From NCBI GenBank assembly GCA_937862735.1, contig CALMDH010000330.1:1-64000 (forward strand): DNA of 64,000 nt, in the 5' to 3' direction. The number at the start of each line of letters is the position of its first letter. The stretch's first letter is position 1. Below are positions 35,760 through 45,317 of the stretch, piece after piece. Position numbers and translations under genes: made by a program. Under the pieces are notes generated by a model that made no database searches, was not told the origin of the DNA, and saw only the letters and a list, made by a program, of their open reading frames with translations. The stretch is from M0108 sp937862735 (GTDB taxonomy: Bacteria; Pseudomonadota; Gammaproteobacteria; Chromatiales; Chromatiaceae).

Positions 35760-35840
35760 TAGCCCTTCATTCTCCCGCTGCCCGGGTGAGGCAATTCATC
35801 CGCCCCGCGGCCAGCCGAAGAAGCCGCACGAATTGCTGGC

Positions 35841-35868
35841 TTGTCAGCCTTCGGCCCACCGATATAAT
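35841..35868 (+). promoter_or_regulatory. Promoter TTGTCA-N16-TATAAT
   Basis: A -35 TTGTCA (35841-35846) and a perfect -10 TATAAT (35863-35868) have a 16-base spacer. They lie about 40 bases upstream of the zinc-ribbon protein ATG. The region between is AT-rich. Confidence 0.6.
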
Positions 35869-35907
35869 TGGAATATCAGCCATTCCTCATATACCAAGGA
35901 GTACTCC

Positions 35908-36168
35908 ATGCCTACTTACGATTATCGTTGTGACGTCAATGGCCAGGTGGTCGAGGTCAGCCATCGCATGAGCGAGACCATCGCCAACTGGGGGGACCTC
36001 TGCGCCCGGGCCGGGGTAGATTTGGGTGGGACGCCGGCGGACTCCCCGGTCCATCGCCTCGCCACCGGCGGCAACCTCATCTCCAAGAGCAGCCTGGGCA
36101 GCGGCGTGGCCCCCGCCCCCGCCTGTGGCACTGGCGGCTGCTGTCCCTCCGGGATGTGCGGCTTCTGA
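35908..36168 (+). CDS. Small FmdB-like zinc-ribbon protein
   Basis: This 86-residue protein starts MPTYDYRCDVNGQVVEVSHRMSE behind AAGGAG. The opening resembles FmdB-family regulators (MPxYxYxC). The usual CxxC is only partly present (CDVNG), but a Cys-rich C-terminus (CGTGGCCPSGMCGF) is striking. These cysteines could bind zinc or another metal. It is convergent with the protease gene, ending one base before that gene's stop codon. A clear promoter precedes it. Confidence 0.65.
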   Translation: MPTYDYRCDVNGQVVEVSHRMSETIANWGDLCARAGVDLGGTPADSPVHRLATGGNLISKSSLGSGVAPAPACGTGGCCPSGMCGF

Positions 36169-37293
<1,125 letters not shown>

Positions 37294-37340
37294 GGGGTAA
37301 GTGCCTGGGAGAGACGGAAGGGATGGGTCGCCTGTTGGGC

Positions 37341-37440
37341 CGGGGCGAATACCTTGGGGCTGGGGCGAATGCCGGCGGCCTGGGGCGAATACCTTGGGGC
37401 TGGGGCGAAAGCCGGCGGCCTGGGGCGAATGCCTGAGGGC
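37341..37440. repeat. 20-bp tandem repeat, five units
   Basis: Five consecutive 20-base units start at 37341, 37361, 37381, 37401 and 37421. Each begins (C/T)GGGGCGAA. Units 1 and 3 (ACCTTGGGGC ending) differ by one base; units 2 and 4 (GCCGGCGGCC ending) also differ by one base, so the real period is 40 bases. It lies in the spacer between the permease and the DegS-like gene. It is not a CRISPR, as there are no unique spacers. Confidence 0.85.
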
Positions 37441-37496
37441 GTGCGCTGAAGGCCGAAGGCCATGATCGGCGATGAGCGGCACTGCGCCGTGGGACC

Positions 37497-38561
37497 TCAG
37501 GTGGCAAGGGTCTCGCCGTTCGCGCGTGGCCAGGCGGTCAGGATCGCCTGCACCAGGGTGGCCAGGGGGATGGCGAAGAAGACGCCCCAAAAGCCCCAGA
37601 GCCCGCCAAAGACCAGGATGGCGACGATGATGGCGACCGGATGGAGATCGACCACCTCGGAAAAGAGCAGCGGGACCAGGACATTGCCATCCAGGGCCTG
37701 GATGATGAAGAACACCGATGCCATCCAGGCGAACTCGCTGGACCACCCCCATTGGAACCAGCCCACCAGGAGCACGGGGATGGTCACCACCGAGGCGCCG
37801 ATATAGGGGATGATCACTGACAGCCCCACCAGCAGGGCGAGCAACATGGCGTAATTGAGCCCCAGCGCCTGGAAGGCGATCAGGGTGACGACCCAGACGA
37901 TGAGGATCTCCCAGAACTTGCCCCGGACATAGTTGGAGATCTGCCGGTCGACGTCATGCCAGACGGTGCCGGCGATCCGGGTGTGTTTGGGCAGGTAATT
38001 CATGAACCAGGCAATGATCAGATCCTTGTCCTTGAGAAAGAAGAACACCAGCAGGGGTACCAGGATCAGATAGACGAGGATGGTGATGAAGCCGACCACC
38101 GAGGCCAGGGACCAGGACAGGACGCCCTGGCCAAAGCTAGTGATCTCGGCACGGATGGTGCCGATGACCTGCTGGACCTGGTCCGGGGAGATCACCTCCG
38201 GGTAGCGTTCCGGCAACTGGCCGAGAAAGACCAGGCCGGAGGAGATCATGGAGGGCAGTTGCTGGACCAGGTCGGTCACCTGGCGCGACACCACGGGGAT
38301 GACGCCAAAGAGCAAGGTGATGACGAAGACCAGAAAGGCGATATAGACCACCAGCACCGCGACCAGGCGCGGCCAGCCATACCGCTGGAGGTAGGAGACC
38401 AGGCCCTCCAGCAGATAGGCGATGACGATGCTCGCCAGGGCCGGGGCCAGCATGTAGCCCATGGAGAGGACCACGGCGAAGCCCACCAGGAGGGCCGCAG
38501 CCAGGAAGACCACCTGGGGATCGGAAAAATAGCGCCGGAACCAGTCGGTGATGACCTGCAT
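37497..38561 (-). CDS. AI-2E/PerM-family inner-membrane permease
   Basis: The 354-residue protein is an integral membrane protein of the PF01594 family (PerM, YdiK, TqsA). Six to eight hydrophobic segments are visible, e.g. VVFLAAALLVGFAVVLSMGYML, LVAVLVVYIAFLVFVITLLFGVIPV, IVLILVPLLVFFFLKD-like, and a conserved C-terminal VVDLHPVAIIVAILVFGGLWGFWGVFFAIPLATL. The large periplasmic loop between segments 3 and 4 is also family-like. Substrates of the family range from AI-2 to ions; none can be assigned. A second paralogue is at 62535. Confidence 0.88.
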   Translation of the reverse strand: MQVITDWFRRYFSDPQVVFLAAALLVGFAVVLSMGYMLAPALASIVIAYLLEGLVSYLQRYGWPRLVAVLVVYIAFLVFVITLLFGVIPVVSRQVTDLVQQLPSMISSGLVFLGQLPERYPEVISPDQVQQVIGTIRAEITSFGQGVLSWSLASVVGFITILVYLILVPLLVFFFLKDKDLIIAWFMNYLPKHTRIAGTVWHDVDRQISNYVRGKFWEILIVWVVTLIAFQALGLNYAMLLALLVGLSVIIPYIGASVVTIPVLLVGWFQWGWSSEFAWMASVFFIIQALDGNVLVPLLFSEVVDLHPVAIIVAILVFGGLWGFWGVFFAIPLATLVQAILTAWPRANGETLAT

Positions 38562-38590
38562 GGCGGAAAGGCTTTCCTGTGCGGGGTGGA

Positions 38591-38992
38591 TCAGCGCGAG
38601 AAACGATCACGGTAGGCGCCGTAGTGGCGGGCAAACAGCGCCTCCAGTTCATCGATGACGTCCCGGGCCGGACGACCATTGAGGACGTGGGCCGCCATCA
38701 GGCTCGAGGTCTCATCGAGCATCTGGTGACGATCCAGCATATGGTAACGCAGGGACAAGCGCTTGATGGCGCCGACCACGGTCTCCGAGGCGGGTCGCGG
38801 GATCGCCTCGGGTTCCGCCAGGCGCAGTGCTCCGGAAACGGCATCCGCGTCAGGATCGGGGGCGCGCCCGACGCCATCCTGGTGCAGAAACTCGGCGAAA
38901 CGCAGCAGGTTCCGCCGGGACTCGGGGTCCAGGCGGCGGAAGATCCGGGTCAGGCGGCGCTCATCGCTAGGCGGCATTGGAGGTGGCAGCAT
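38591..38992 (-). CDS. Hypothetical protein
   Basis: This 133-residue protein, MLPPPMPPSDERRLTRIFRRLDPESRRNLLRFAEFL and following, is helical, charged and soluble. I do not recognise a named domain. RLDPESRRNLLRFAEFLHQD and RPARDVIDELEALFARHYGAYRDRFSR look conserved. AGGAA stands at good spacing before the ATG at 38992. It ends 29 bases before the permease start on the same strand, so they may share a transcript. Confidence 0.6.
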   Translation of the reverse strand: MLPPPMPPSDERRLTRIFRRLDPESRRNLLRFAEFLHQDGVGRAPDPDADAVSGALRLAEPEAIPRPASETVVGAIKRLSLRYHMLDRHQMLDETSSLMAAHVLNGRPARDVIDELEALFARHYGAYRDRFSR

Positions 38993-39222
38993 GGGCGGTT
39001 CCTGGGGACGGGTAGCCGGTTCTGGCCGTGAGGCACGAGGGGGAAATGGGGGGACAGGGGTCTCAGGTCTCGGGGGCGGGATAACGGACCCGACCAGAGG
39101 CGATCGGGGGTGGAGAGCGGGCGGGGCTGGGGCGGGAGCTCATTCGCGCGATCGACCTCTTTCCGCCCACTTCCTTGCCGCGGAGGGCGGGCGAAACCGC
39201 GAGGTCCAGCGCCCGACCCACC

Positions 39223-40122
39223 CTAAGGATGTTCCTCGCAATAGGCGCGGGCGAAGTCCAGGAGTTCCTCCATGACCCGCAGCCGGAACTTCTGTTTCTG
39301 GTGGACGAAGGAGAAGGGCCGCTCCAGGGGGGGGTCCAATTCCACCGCCACCAGGGTGCGGAGGCGCAATTCCTTTTGGATCGTCGCCCGCGAGACCACG
39401 GATACCCCCATGCCAGCCTCCACCGCCCCCTTGACGGCCTCCGGGCTGCCCAGTTCCATGGCCATCTTGAGCGCGCCCTCGCACTCCGGAAACTGATCCA
39501 GATATTCGCTGATCACGCCCCGGGTGCCGGAGCCCTCTTCCCGGCAGATGAAGGGATATTCCAGCAGGCGGACGAACTTGATGGATCTCTTTCTGGCCAG
39601 GGGATGACCTGGGGGGACGATGGCGACCAGATGGTCGCGCTTGCAGACCTCCACCGCCAGATTCTTATTGGTGACCGTGGATTCCACGACCCCCAGATCG
39701 ATGGTGTTACTTTCCACCAGGGAAACGATGCCCTCACTGTTGGCCACCTTGAGGTGAATGGTGACCGCGGGATATTTCTCCTTGAAATCCCCCAGGAGGG
39801 TGGGAAGCATGTACTCGGCGATGGTGGTGCTGGCGCCAATGGTCAGGGCACCGCTGATTTCCCCGGTGAGTTCGCGGACCGCGTTCTCCATCTCGGCGTA
39901 GAGTTCGAAAATCCGGTCGGCGTAACCCATGACCTGCTCACCGGCGGGGGTGAGGGTGATGCGGTTATGGGTGCGGTCGAAGAGACGGGTGTTGAAATGC
40001 TCCTCTAACTGGCGAACCTGGAAAGTCACCGCGGGCTGGGTCATGTGCAATGTTTCAGCGGCCTTGGTGAAGCTCAACAGGCGCGCCACCGTATGGAAGA
40101 CTTGCAGACGCCGATCCGCCAT
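39223..40122 (-). CDS. LysR-family regulator (CbbR-like)
   Basis: The 299-residue protein has an N-terminal winged helix MADRRLQVFHTVARLLSFTKAAETLHMTQPAVTFQVRQLEEHFNTRLFDRTHN and a two-lobe co-inducer domain (SGALTIGASTTIAEYMLPTLLGDFKEKYP; GLGVSVVSRATIQKEL-like). The start at 40122 is chosen; 40128 (MSMADRR) is possible. Proteins of this subgroup often control carbon fixation or sulfur/selenium genes. It lies next to dsrE2-tusA-rhd on the same strand but behind a terminator. Regulation of that cluster is inferred from position. Confidence 0.88.
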   Translation of the reverse strand: MADRRLQVFHTVARLLSFTKAAETLHMTQPAVTFQVRQLEEHFNTRLFDRTHNRITLTPAGEQVMGYADRIFELYAEMENAVRELTGEISGALTIGASTTIAEYMLPTLLGDFKEKYPAVTIHLKVANSEGIVSLVESNTIDLGVVESTVTNKNLAVEVCKRDHLVAIVPPGHPLARKRSIKFVRLLEYPFICREEGSGTRGVISEYLDQFPECEGALKMAMELGSPEAVKGAVEAGMGVSVVSRATIQKELRLRTLVAVELDPPLERPFSFVHQKQKFRLRVMEELLDFARAYCEEHP

Positions 40123-40190
40123 GGACATCCCCGGTGCCAAGAGCAAATAAAAACTTTTTATATCATGAAAAAATGGAGAGGAAAAGCGGA

Positions 40191-40218
40191 AAATGGAAAC
40201 GCCGCCCAAGGGCGGCGT
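40191..40218 (-). terminator. Terminator after rhd-tusA-dsrE2
   Basis: Minus strand: ACGCCGCCC / GGGCGGCGT with a two-base loop, followed by TTTCCATTTTCC. It is placed 35 bases after the dsrE2 stop, separating the cluster from lysR. Confidence 0.75.
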
Positions 40219-40252
40219 CAGCGGTGGCCTGGGGTCCGGTCAGGCCCCCGGA

Positions 40253-40732
40253 TCAGATGTAGAGGCAGATATCGCTCTCGCCAGCGAACTCGAAGAAGGC
40301 CGCGGCCCCGGCGTACTCGACACCGTCGATAAACTCGGCGGGGTTCAGCTCGAAAAGGTCCACGGTCATCTGGCAGGCGATGAACTTGACCTCGGCCTCC
40401 TGGCAAAGCTCCCGCAGATCCTCGATGCTGGCCACCCCCTTCTTCTTCATCTTGGCCTTCATCATGGAGGTCATCATGCCCTGCATGCCGGGGAGGGTGA
40501 GGCCCAGGACCGGGAACCACTTGTCCATGCCCATGGGCATGGGCATGCCCGGGTTGCCCAGGGGGGTGACCTCCAGGGACAGATCCTTTTTGAGGAGCTG
40601 GAGTCCGTAGAAGGTGAAAAAGATCTGCACCTCATAGCCCAGCGCCGCCGCCGTGGAGGCGAGGATGAAGGGTGGGTAGGCCCAGTCCAGCGATCCCTTG
40701 GTGGCGATGATCGCCAACTTCTTCTGTTCCAT
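40253..40732 (-). CDS. dsrE2: DsrE2 sulfur-relay protein
   Basis: DsrE2 proteins take part in cytoplasmic sulfur transfer feeding reverse dissimilatory sulfite reductase. The 159-residue protein MEQKKLAIIATKGSLDWAYPPFILASTAAALGYEVQIFFTFYGLQLL has the DsrE fold. A Met/Pro-rich hydrophobic middle (residues 57-95) suggests membrane contact. Cysteines lie at 110, 120 and 156. Cys120 is in KFIACQMT and is the likely sulfur acceptor. The ATG at 40732 follows GAGAGG. It is the third gene of rhd-tusA-dsrE2, the arrangement known from Allochromatium-type purple sulfur bacteria. Confidence 0.9.
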   Translation of the reverse strand: MEQKKLAIIATKGSLDWAYPPFILASTAAALGYEVQIFFTFYGLQLLKKDLSLEVTPLGNPGMPMPMGMDKWFPVLGLTLPGMQGMMTSMMKAKMKKKGVASIEDLRELCQEAEVKFIACQMTVDLFELNPAEFIDGVEYAGAAAFFEFAGESDICLYI

Positions 40733-40774
40733 CGGCAAACCTCTCAAAGGGTGTTAGGGGTGGGTGCCCGCGGG

Positions 40775-41005
40775 TTAGGCCTTCTTGATCAGGAAATGGA
40801 ACTTACCGCCCTCTTCCTTGGACTCCATCAGTTCGTTACCGGTCTGCTTGGCGAAGGCATCGAAGTCCTTTACGGAACCCGGGTCCGTGGCGATGATGTG
40901 CAGGACCTGGCCGGAGGCCATGGAATTGAGGGTCTTCTTGGCACGCAGGATGGGCAGGGGGCAGTTCAAACCGCTGGCGTCAAGTTCTTGATCGAAGGCT
41001 GCCAT
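40775..41005 (-). CDS. tusA: TusA sulfur carrier protein
   Basis: TusA accepts persulfide sulfur and hands it on, here probably from the rhodanese to DsrE2/DsrEFH. The 76-residue protein MAAFDQELDASGLNCPLPILRAKKTLNSM has the conserved CPxP site (Cys15) and the LxIxATDPGSVKDFDAF block. Length is normal. GGAGA precedes the ATG. It lies between rhd (113-base gap) and dsrE2 (42-base gap). Confidence 0.95.
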   Translation of the reverse strand: MAAFDQELDASGLNCPLPILRAKKTLNSMASGQVLHIIATDPGSVKDFDAFAKQTGNELMESKEEGGKFHFLIKKA

Positions 41006-41118
41006 GTAAATCTCCGAGGGTGATGGTGGTGATGAGGGTTAGAGGCATCGAGGTTGGCGGTTTATAGGCCAAACCGGAGGAAAAGGCAAACACGCCGGGG
41101 GGGGCGCGCCGCCGCTGG

Positions 41119-41445
41119 TCACGCCAGGCGGCCCGGCTCGATCGGGAAGCCGTGACGCGCCCAGGCGATGATACCGCCCCGCAGGTTGATGGCGTTGTCG
41201 AAACCCTGCTGGGCCAGATACAGACAGGCATGGTAGGAACGCGCCCCGCTGCGGCAATACAGCACCACCTCCTTGTCCCGCGGCAACTCGTTCATCCGCA
41301 GGGGCAAGAGATGCATGGGCAGGTGAAGGGCGTTGGGAATGGCGGCCTGGACGATCTCCGCTGGCGTGCGGATATCCACCAGGCAGATATCCTCTCCCGC
41401 CGCGATCCTCTCCTGAAGGCCGACGGAGTCGATCTCGTTGACCAC
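41119..41445 (-). CDS. rhd: Single-domain rhodanese-like sulfurtransferase
   Basis: The 108-residue protein is a single rhodanese domain with persulfide site CRSGAR (Cys64) after EVVLY. DIRTPAE stands near the start and LRGGIIAWARHGFPIE at the end. Single-domain rhodaneses of this cluster move sulfane sulfur to TusA. The start is GTG 41445, supported by the sequence VNEIDSVGLQERI and GGAT/AGG upstream. It is the first gene of the rhd-tusA-dsrE2 group. Confidence 0.9.
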   Translation of the reverse strand: MVNEIDSVGLQERIAAGEDICLVDIRTPAEIVQAAIPNALHLPMHLLPLRMNELPRDKEVVLYCRSGARSYHACLYLAQQGFDNAINLRGGIIAWARHGFPIEPGRLA

Positions 41446-41551
41446 GGTTATTAACCTATCCTGTATCCAAGTATTTCAGTATATTAAGATGTTTTCACCC
41501 GCGGCGCAACCGCCGCCCCCCTCCCGCGACCGCCAAGCCTGATCTAAGTCC
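41446..41551. promoter_or_regulatory. Divergent promoter region rhd / cysG
   Basis: The 106 bases between rhd and cysG start AT-rich (TTATTAACCTATCC... TATATTAAGATG, 41449-41495). The minus-strand TATACT (near 41480) could serve as an rhd -10. A plus-strand start near it would drive cysG. No exact hexamer pair is certain. Confidence 0.4.
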
Positions 41552-43000
41552 ATGGACCTGCTACCAATCTTTCTCGACATTCGCCAACAACCCTGCCTGG
41601 TGGTCGGCGGCGGCGCGGTAGCCGCCCGCAAGGTCACCAACCTCCGTCGCGCTGGTGCCCGCGTCCATCTGGTGGCCCCCGAACTGGGTCCGGACCTCCA
41701 GGTCCTGGCGCTGGCGGGGGACATCGTCCACCACCCGCGCCCCTTCCAGGACGCGGACCTCCAGGGGATGCGCCTGGTCATCGCCGCCACCCGGGACCGC
41801 GCCGTCAACCGCCGTGTCGCCGAACTGGCCAAGGCGGCCGGGATTCCGGTCAACGTGGTCGATCAACCGGAGGAGTGCAGCTTTATCCTGCCCTCGGTCA
41901 TCGACCGTTCGCCCGTGGTGGTGGCCGTCACCACCACCAAGGCCTCGCCGGTGCTGGCGCGCCTGCTGCGCACCCGCCTGGAGTCTCTGATCCCCGCCGG
42001 CTATGGGCGCCTGGCCGACCTCTGCGCCCGCTATCGCGACGCCGTCAAGGCCCGCTTCAGCGACGAGCACGACCGGCGCCGTTTCTGGGACCGGGTCCTG
42101 GTCGGGGGGGTGGCGGAGCGGGTCTTTTCCGGTCACCTGGAGGAGGCGGATGCCGCCATGGCCCGCGAACTGGCCACCACCGAAACCGGAACCGGCCGGG
42201 GGGAGGTCTACCTGGTGGGCGCCGGGCCCGGCGATCCAGACCTGGTCACCTTCCGCGCCCTGCGCCTGATGCAGCAGGCCGACGTGGTGGTCTACGACCG
42301 CCTGGTGGCCAAGCCGATCCTCGACCTGACACGCCGGGATGCCCGGCGCATCTATGTCGGCAAGGAACGTGATCATCACGTCATGCGCCAGGAGGACATC
42401 AACCGCCTCCTGGCCGATCTGGCCAAGCAGGGCCAGCGGGTCCTACGGCTCAAGGGCGGCGATCCCTTCATCTTCGGTCGTGGCGGCGAGGAAATCGACA
42501 CCCTGGCCACCGAGGGCATCCCCTTCCAGGTCGTTCCGGGCATCACCGCTGCCTCCGGCTGCGCCAGTTACGCCGGCATCCCCCTCACCCACCGGGACTA
42601 CGCCCAATCCGTCACCTTCGTCACCGGCCACCTCAAGGACGGCAGCATCGACCTGAACTGGCCGCAACTCGCCCAGCCCCACCAGACGGTCGTCTTCTAC
42701 ATGGGCCTGGTGGGCCTGGCGGTCATCGTCGACCAGTTACGCCGCCATGGGGTGCCGGCGGACATGCCCATCGCCCTGGTCCAGCAGGGCACCACCCACA
42801 ATCAGCGGGTCTTCACCGGTACCCTCGCGACCATTCAGGACGTCATCGCCACGGACAAGCCCGAGCCACCGACCCTGATCATTGTCGGTGAGGTCGTGCG
42901 GCTGCGGGAAAAGCTCAACTGGTATCAGACCCCGGCCGAATCCGACCAGGAAGCCTTCGGCGCTAGCGGTCCAGCGGCCGCCACTCCTGAAGCGGTCTGA
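41552..43000 (+). CDS. cysG: Siroheme synthase (multifunctional CysG)
   Basis: CysG converts uroporphyrinogen III to siroheme, the cofactor of sulfite and nitrite reductases, including DsrAB. The 482-residue protein has the N-terminal dehydrogenase/ferrochelatase domain (MDLLPIFLDIRQQPCLVVGGGAVAARKVTNL; VDQPEECSFILPS). The C-terminal methyltransferase starts at VYLVGAGPGDPDLVTFRAL, with VYDRLVA, GGDPFIFGRGGEE and VPGITAASGCASYAGIPLTHR. Length is typical. It is divergent from the sulfur-transfer genes; a convergent gene overlaps its last 38 bases. Confidence 0.96.
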   Translation: MDLLPIFLDIRQQPCLVVGGGAVAARKVTNLRRAGARVHLVAPELGPDLQVLALAGDIVHHPRPFQDADLQGMRLVIAATRDRAVNRRVAELAKAAGIPVNVVDQPEECSFILPSVIDRSPVVVAVTTTKASPVLARLLRTRLESLIPAGYGRLADLCARYRDAVKARFSDEHDRRRFWDRVLVGGVAERVFSGHLEEADAAMARELATTETGTGRGEVYLVGAGPGDPDLVTFRALRLMQQADVVVYDRLVAKPILDLTRRDARRIYVGKERDHHVMRQEDINRLLADLAKQGQRVLRLKGGDPFIFGRGGEEIDTLATEGIPFQVVPGITAASGCASYAGIPLTHRDYAQSVTFVTGHLKDGSIDLNWPQLAQPHQTVVFYMGLVGLAVIVDQLRRHGVPADMPIALVQQGTTHNQRVFTGTLATIQDVIATDKPEPPTLIIVGEVVRLREKLNWYQTPAESDQEAFGASGPAAATPEAV

Positions 43001-43418
43001 TCTCTAGGCCGCAGACTCGGCTCAGGGCCGGGAGGAGGCGAGTATCGAGAATCGCCCGTTCCTGGCCCTGAAGGCGGTGAAAGTAGACGTCGAGTTCCTC
43101 GACCAGGAAATCCGTGGCCGCGGCGAAGGCATCGAGGGGGATCTCGATCAGCATCTCGAAATCGGGGCCGAGCAGGGTGCGGAACCGCTCCTGATCAAGC
43201 TTGCCCAGGAGGGCCCGGGTCCCCGCGGTCCGGTCCTGGATGAAGGTCAGGGTGAGATAGCCGCTACCATCCGGGCGCTGAAAGGCGGCGACCTTGACGA
43301 TCCCCTCCCCCGCTTCTCCCCCGGGGCCAGCCACCCGGCTGAAACCGGCGAAGCCGATCATCCGCTCGTCGGCCTTGGTCGCCACCAGGCTGGCCATCAG
43401 GTCATAGACTTCTTCCAC
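42963..43418 (-). CDS. Hypothetical protein
   Basis: This 151-residue protein starts with GTG 43418 behind GAGGAG (MEEVYDLMASLVATKADERMIGFAGFSRVAG). No named family is recognised. It looks alpha/beta, with strands IVKVAAFQRPDGSGYLTLTFIQ and a C-terminal helix FLVEELDVYFHRLQGQE. No export signal is seen. Its last 38 bases overlap the end of cysG on the other strand. Upstream in-frame extension to 43547 is not supported by a ribosome-binding site. Confidence 0.55.
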   Translation of the reverse strand: MEEVYDLMASLVATKADERMIGFAGFSRVAGPGGEAGEGIVKVAAFQRPDGSGYLTLTFIQDRTAGTRALLGKLDQERFRTLLGPDFEMLIEIPLDAFAAATDFLVEELDVYFHRLQGQERAILDTRLLPALSRVCGLEIRPLQEWRPLDR

Positions 43419-43447
43419 GACGACTCCTCGGATAGGGTGTGGCGGTA

Positions 43448-43547
43448 GATGGACGGACGACCGCGGCAGCTTCCACCATCTTTGTAGCTGGATTGAATGG
43501 TTCGTTATGCAACGGATGGATGGAAGGACGGCCGCGGCATCTTTCAC
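43448..43547. repeat. 29-bp direct repeat (25/29 identical)
   Basis: The unit GATGGACGGACGACCGCGGC(...) at 43448-43476 recurs at 43519-43547 with four mismatches, 71 bases apart. Both lie between the 151-residue gene and the GH57 gene. The function is unknown; it could be a pair of regulator sites. Confidence 0.55.
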
Positions 43548-43592
43548 GGACGGGGGCGTGGAGCAGCCTGGCGTGGCGTCCTCCCATGACCC

Positions 43593-45317
43593 TCAGTTAC
43601 GCTTCATGACGCCGCCGTGCTCGGCGGCGCCGGAGCGGCTGGTGAAAGGGTGGGACAGATACTCGGGCGGGCGCTCCCCGAGCAGTTCGTAGAGCTGCCG
43701 CAGTTGCTGCCGGAAGAGGCGCTCGAAATCGACGACCGCCTCCGCCGGGTTGTCATCACCAAACCACCAGAACCAGTCGGAGCCCTCGCAGGTGGCGAGT
43801 TGCCGTTCCAGCCGCTCTCGTTCCGCCGGGGTCCAGTCGCGCCCGGCCAGTGCCCGGTCAAAGGCGGCCTTGGCCTCGCCCAGCATGTCCCAGGCACGGT
43901 TTTTATCGACATTGCCGATCCAGGTGGAGAGGGTGCCATAGACCCAACTGCCGGCCACCAGCCGCTCCAGGGAGGGCGGCGGGCTGGTCTGGGCGGCGAG
44001 CAGGGTGGAGAAGGTGGTCAATTGCAGGCGCGGGTGGCTGGCCAGACGCCGATAGAGCTCCGGCAGAAAGAAACTGGCGTTGTGGGGGTAATACTCCCAG
44101 GCATTCTCCCCGTCCATGATGATGGCCAGGGCACGGTTGGGATGCCCCTGGGTGGCCGCGGCGACGCGCTCCAGGTGCTCGACCAGGTTGGCGACGGCGT
44201 CCTGGGCGTGCCAGTCGGCATAGGTAAAGCCGATGAGATCGGAGATACCATCGTCACGGAAAAAGCATTGAATGGCCCCGTCACGCAGCCGATAGGGGCT
44301 CGTCAGCCAGTGCTCGGGCAGGTGATCGCCATAGCGGGCGCGCAGGCTGTGATAGAGGACGCGCTGGCCGCTGGCGGCCCAGCGGATGCCTTCCTCCTCC
44401 AGCAGGCGCAGGGTGGCCTCGCTGAGGGCGCCCTCGGAGGGCCAGCAGCCGGCGGGGCGGCGGCCGAAGTGACGTTCGAAGGTGGTCAGGCCGCGGCGGA
44501 GGTGCCAGCGTGCCCGCTCCTCGCCACCGGGATAGGACGGCAATGCCGGGAGGGGGCTGTCGGGGAGGGTCTCCCGGGCCGAACCCAGATCCAGCAGCAG
44601 CGGCAGGATGGGGTGGGCGTAGGGCGAAAAGGACAGCTCGACCCGCCCGGCGTCCGCCAGGCGGCGATAACGGGGTACCAGGGCCTGGAGCTGCTCACCG
44701 ATCAGACCAACCAGGGCCCGGCGGTCATCCAGGCTGAAGCCCCGGCCCTTGCGTTGCAGGGAGTCGATCCGCGGGTCGTTGTCGCGGATGTGCTCCCCGG
44801 TCCAGGCCAGGTGATACCAGACCAGGAGGTCGGCGAGAAACTGGTCGTTGACGTAGAGGTCCGCCTGGTGGTGGCGACCGAACCAGTCGGCCAGGTCGAT
44901 GAGCTCCCGCAGGCAGGGAAAACGATCGATGAGATGGGTCTTGTTGGCCTTGCGACAGGCGGCGATCAGTTCCCGGCGTCGGGGCAGGTCCAGGGGCAGC
45001 CCCGGGCCGGCGAGGGCGGCCAGCAAGGGGTCATGGATGCGCTGGCCGGTGGACAGCCAGGCCTGGATCTGCCGGGCGTAATCCTCGATCTGTTCCAGCA
45101 GCACCGGGGCGAAATTGACCACGGCGCGGGCCAGGGGCTGGGCCTCCAGGTGCGCGGCCATGTCCGAATAGTCCTTGAGGGCGTGGAGATAGACCCAGGG
45201 CAGGTGGTATTCGCGCCCGTTGGGCCCCCGGTAGTCTGGCTGGTGCATGTGCCAGCACAGCACCACCGGCAGGCGCGCTAGGTCCAGGGCCGGGGCCAGG
45301 GAGGCATCAGCGGACAT
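43593..45317 (-). CDS. Glycoside hydrolase family 57 protein
   Basis: GH57 enzymes act on alpha-glucans (amylases, branching enzymes, 4-alpha-glucanotransferases) through a (beta/alpha)7 barrel. The 574-residue protein has the N-terminal VVLCWHMHQPDYRGP, CWPSEGALSEATLRLLEEEGIRWAASG carrying the likely nucleophile Glu, and AIIMDGENAWEYYP carrying the acid Asp. The start overlaps the glgC stop by 11 bases, so the two genes are translationally linked. A glycogen-degrading or remodelling role is likely; exact activity is not. Confidence 0.88.
   Translation of the reverse strand: MSADASLAPALDLARLPVVLCWHMHQPDYRGPNGREYHLPWVYLHALKDYSDMAAHLEAQPLARAVVNFAPVLLEQIEDYARQIQAWLSTGQRIHDPLLAALAGPGLPLDLPRRRELIAACRKANKTHLIDRFPCLRELIDLADWFGRHHQADLYVNDQFLADLLVWYHLAWTGEHIRDNDPRIDSLQRKGRGFSLDDRRALVGLIGEQLQALVPRYRRLADAGRVELSFSPYAHPILPLLLDLGSARETLPDSPLPALPSYPGGEERARWHLRRGLTTFERHFGRRPAGCWPSEGALSEATLRLLEEEGIRWAASGQRVLYHSLRARYGDHLPEHWLTSPYRLRDGAIQCFFRDDGISDLIGFTYADWHAQDAVANLVEHLERVAAATQGHPNRALAIIMDGENAWEYYPHNASFFLPELYRRLASHPRLQLTTFSTLLAAQTSPPPSLERLVAGSWVYGTLSTWIGNVDKNRAWDMLGEAKAAFDRALAGRDWTPAERERLERQLATCEGSDWFWWFGDDNPAEAVVDFERLFRQQLRQLYELLGERPPEYLSHPFTSRSGAAEHGGVMKRN

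Noticed and set aside
37341..37440. Possible CRISPR array
   Set aside because: Units are contiguous with no unique spacers, and no cas genes are present.
37294..37752. N-terminal extension of the DegS-like ORF
   Set aside because: The extension translates the 20-base tandem repeat and overlaps the permease gene; ATG 37293 gives the usual membrane anchor.
43617..45281. 554-codon plus-strand ORF opposite the GH57 gene
   Set aside because: Antisense shadow with no family features; the GH57 catalytic motifs are on the minus strand.
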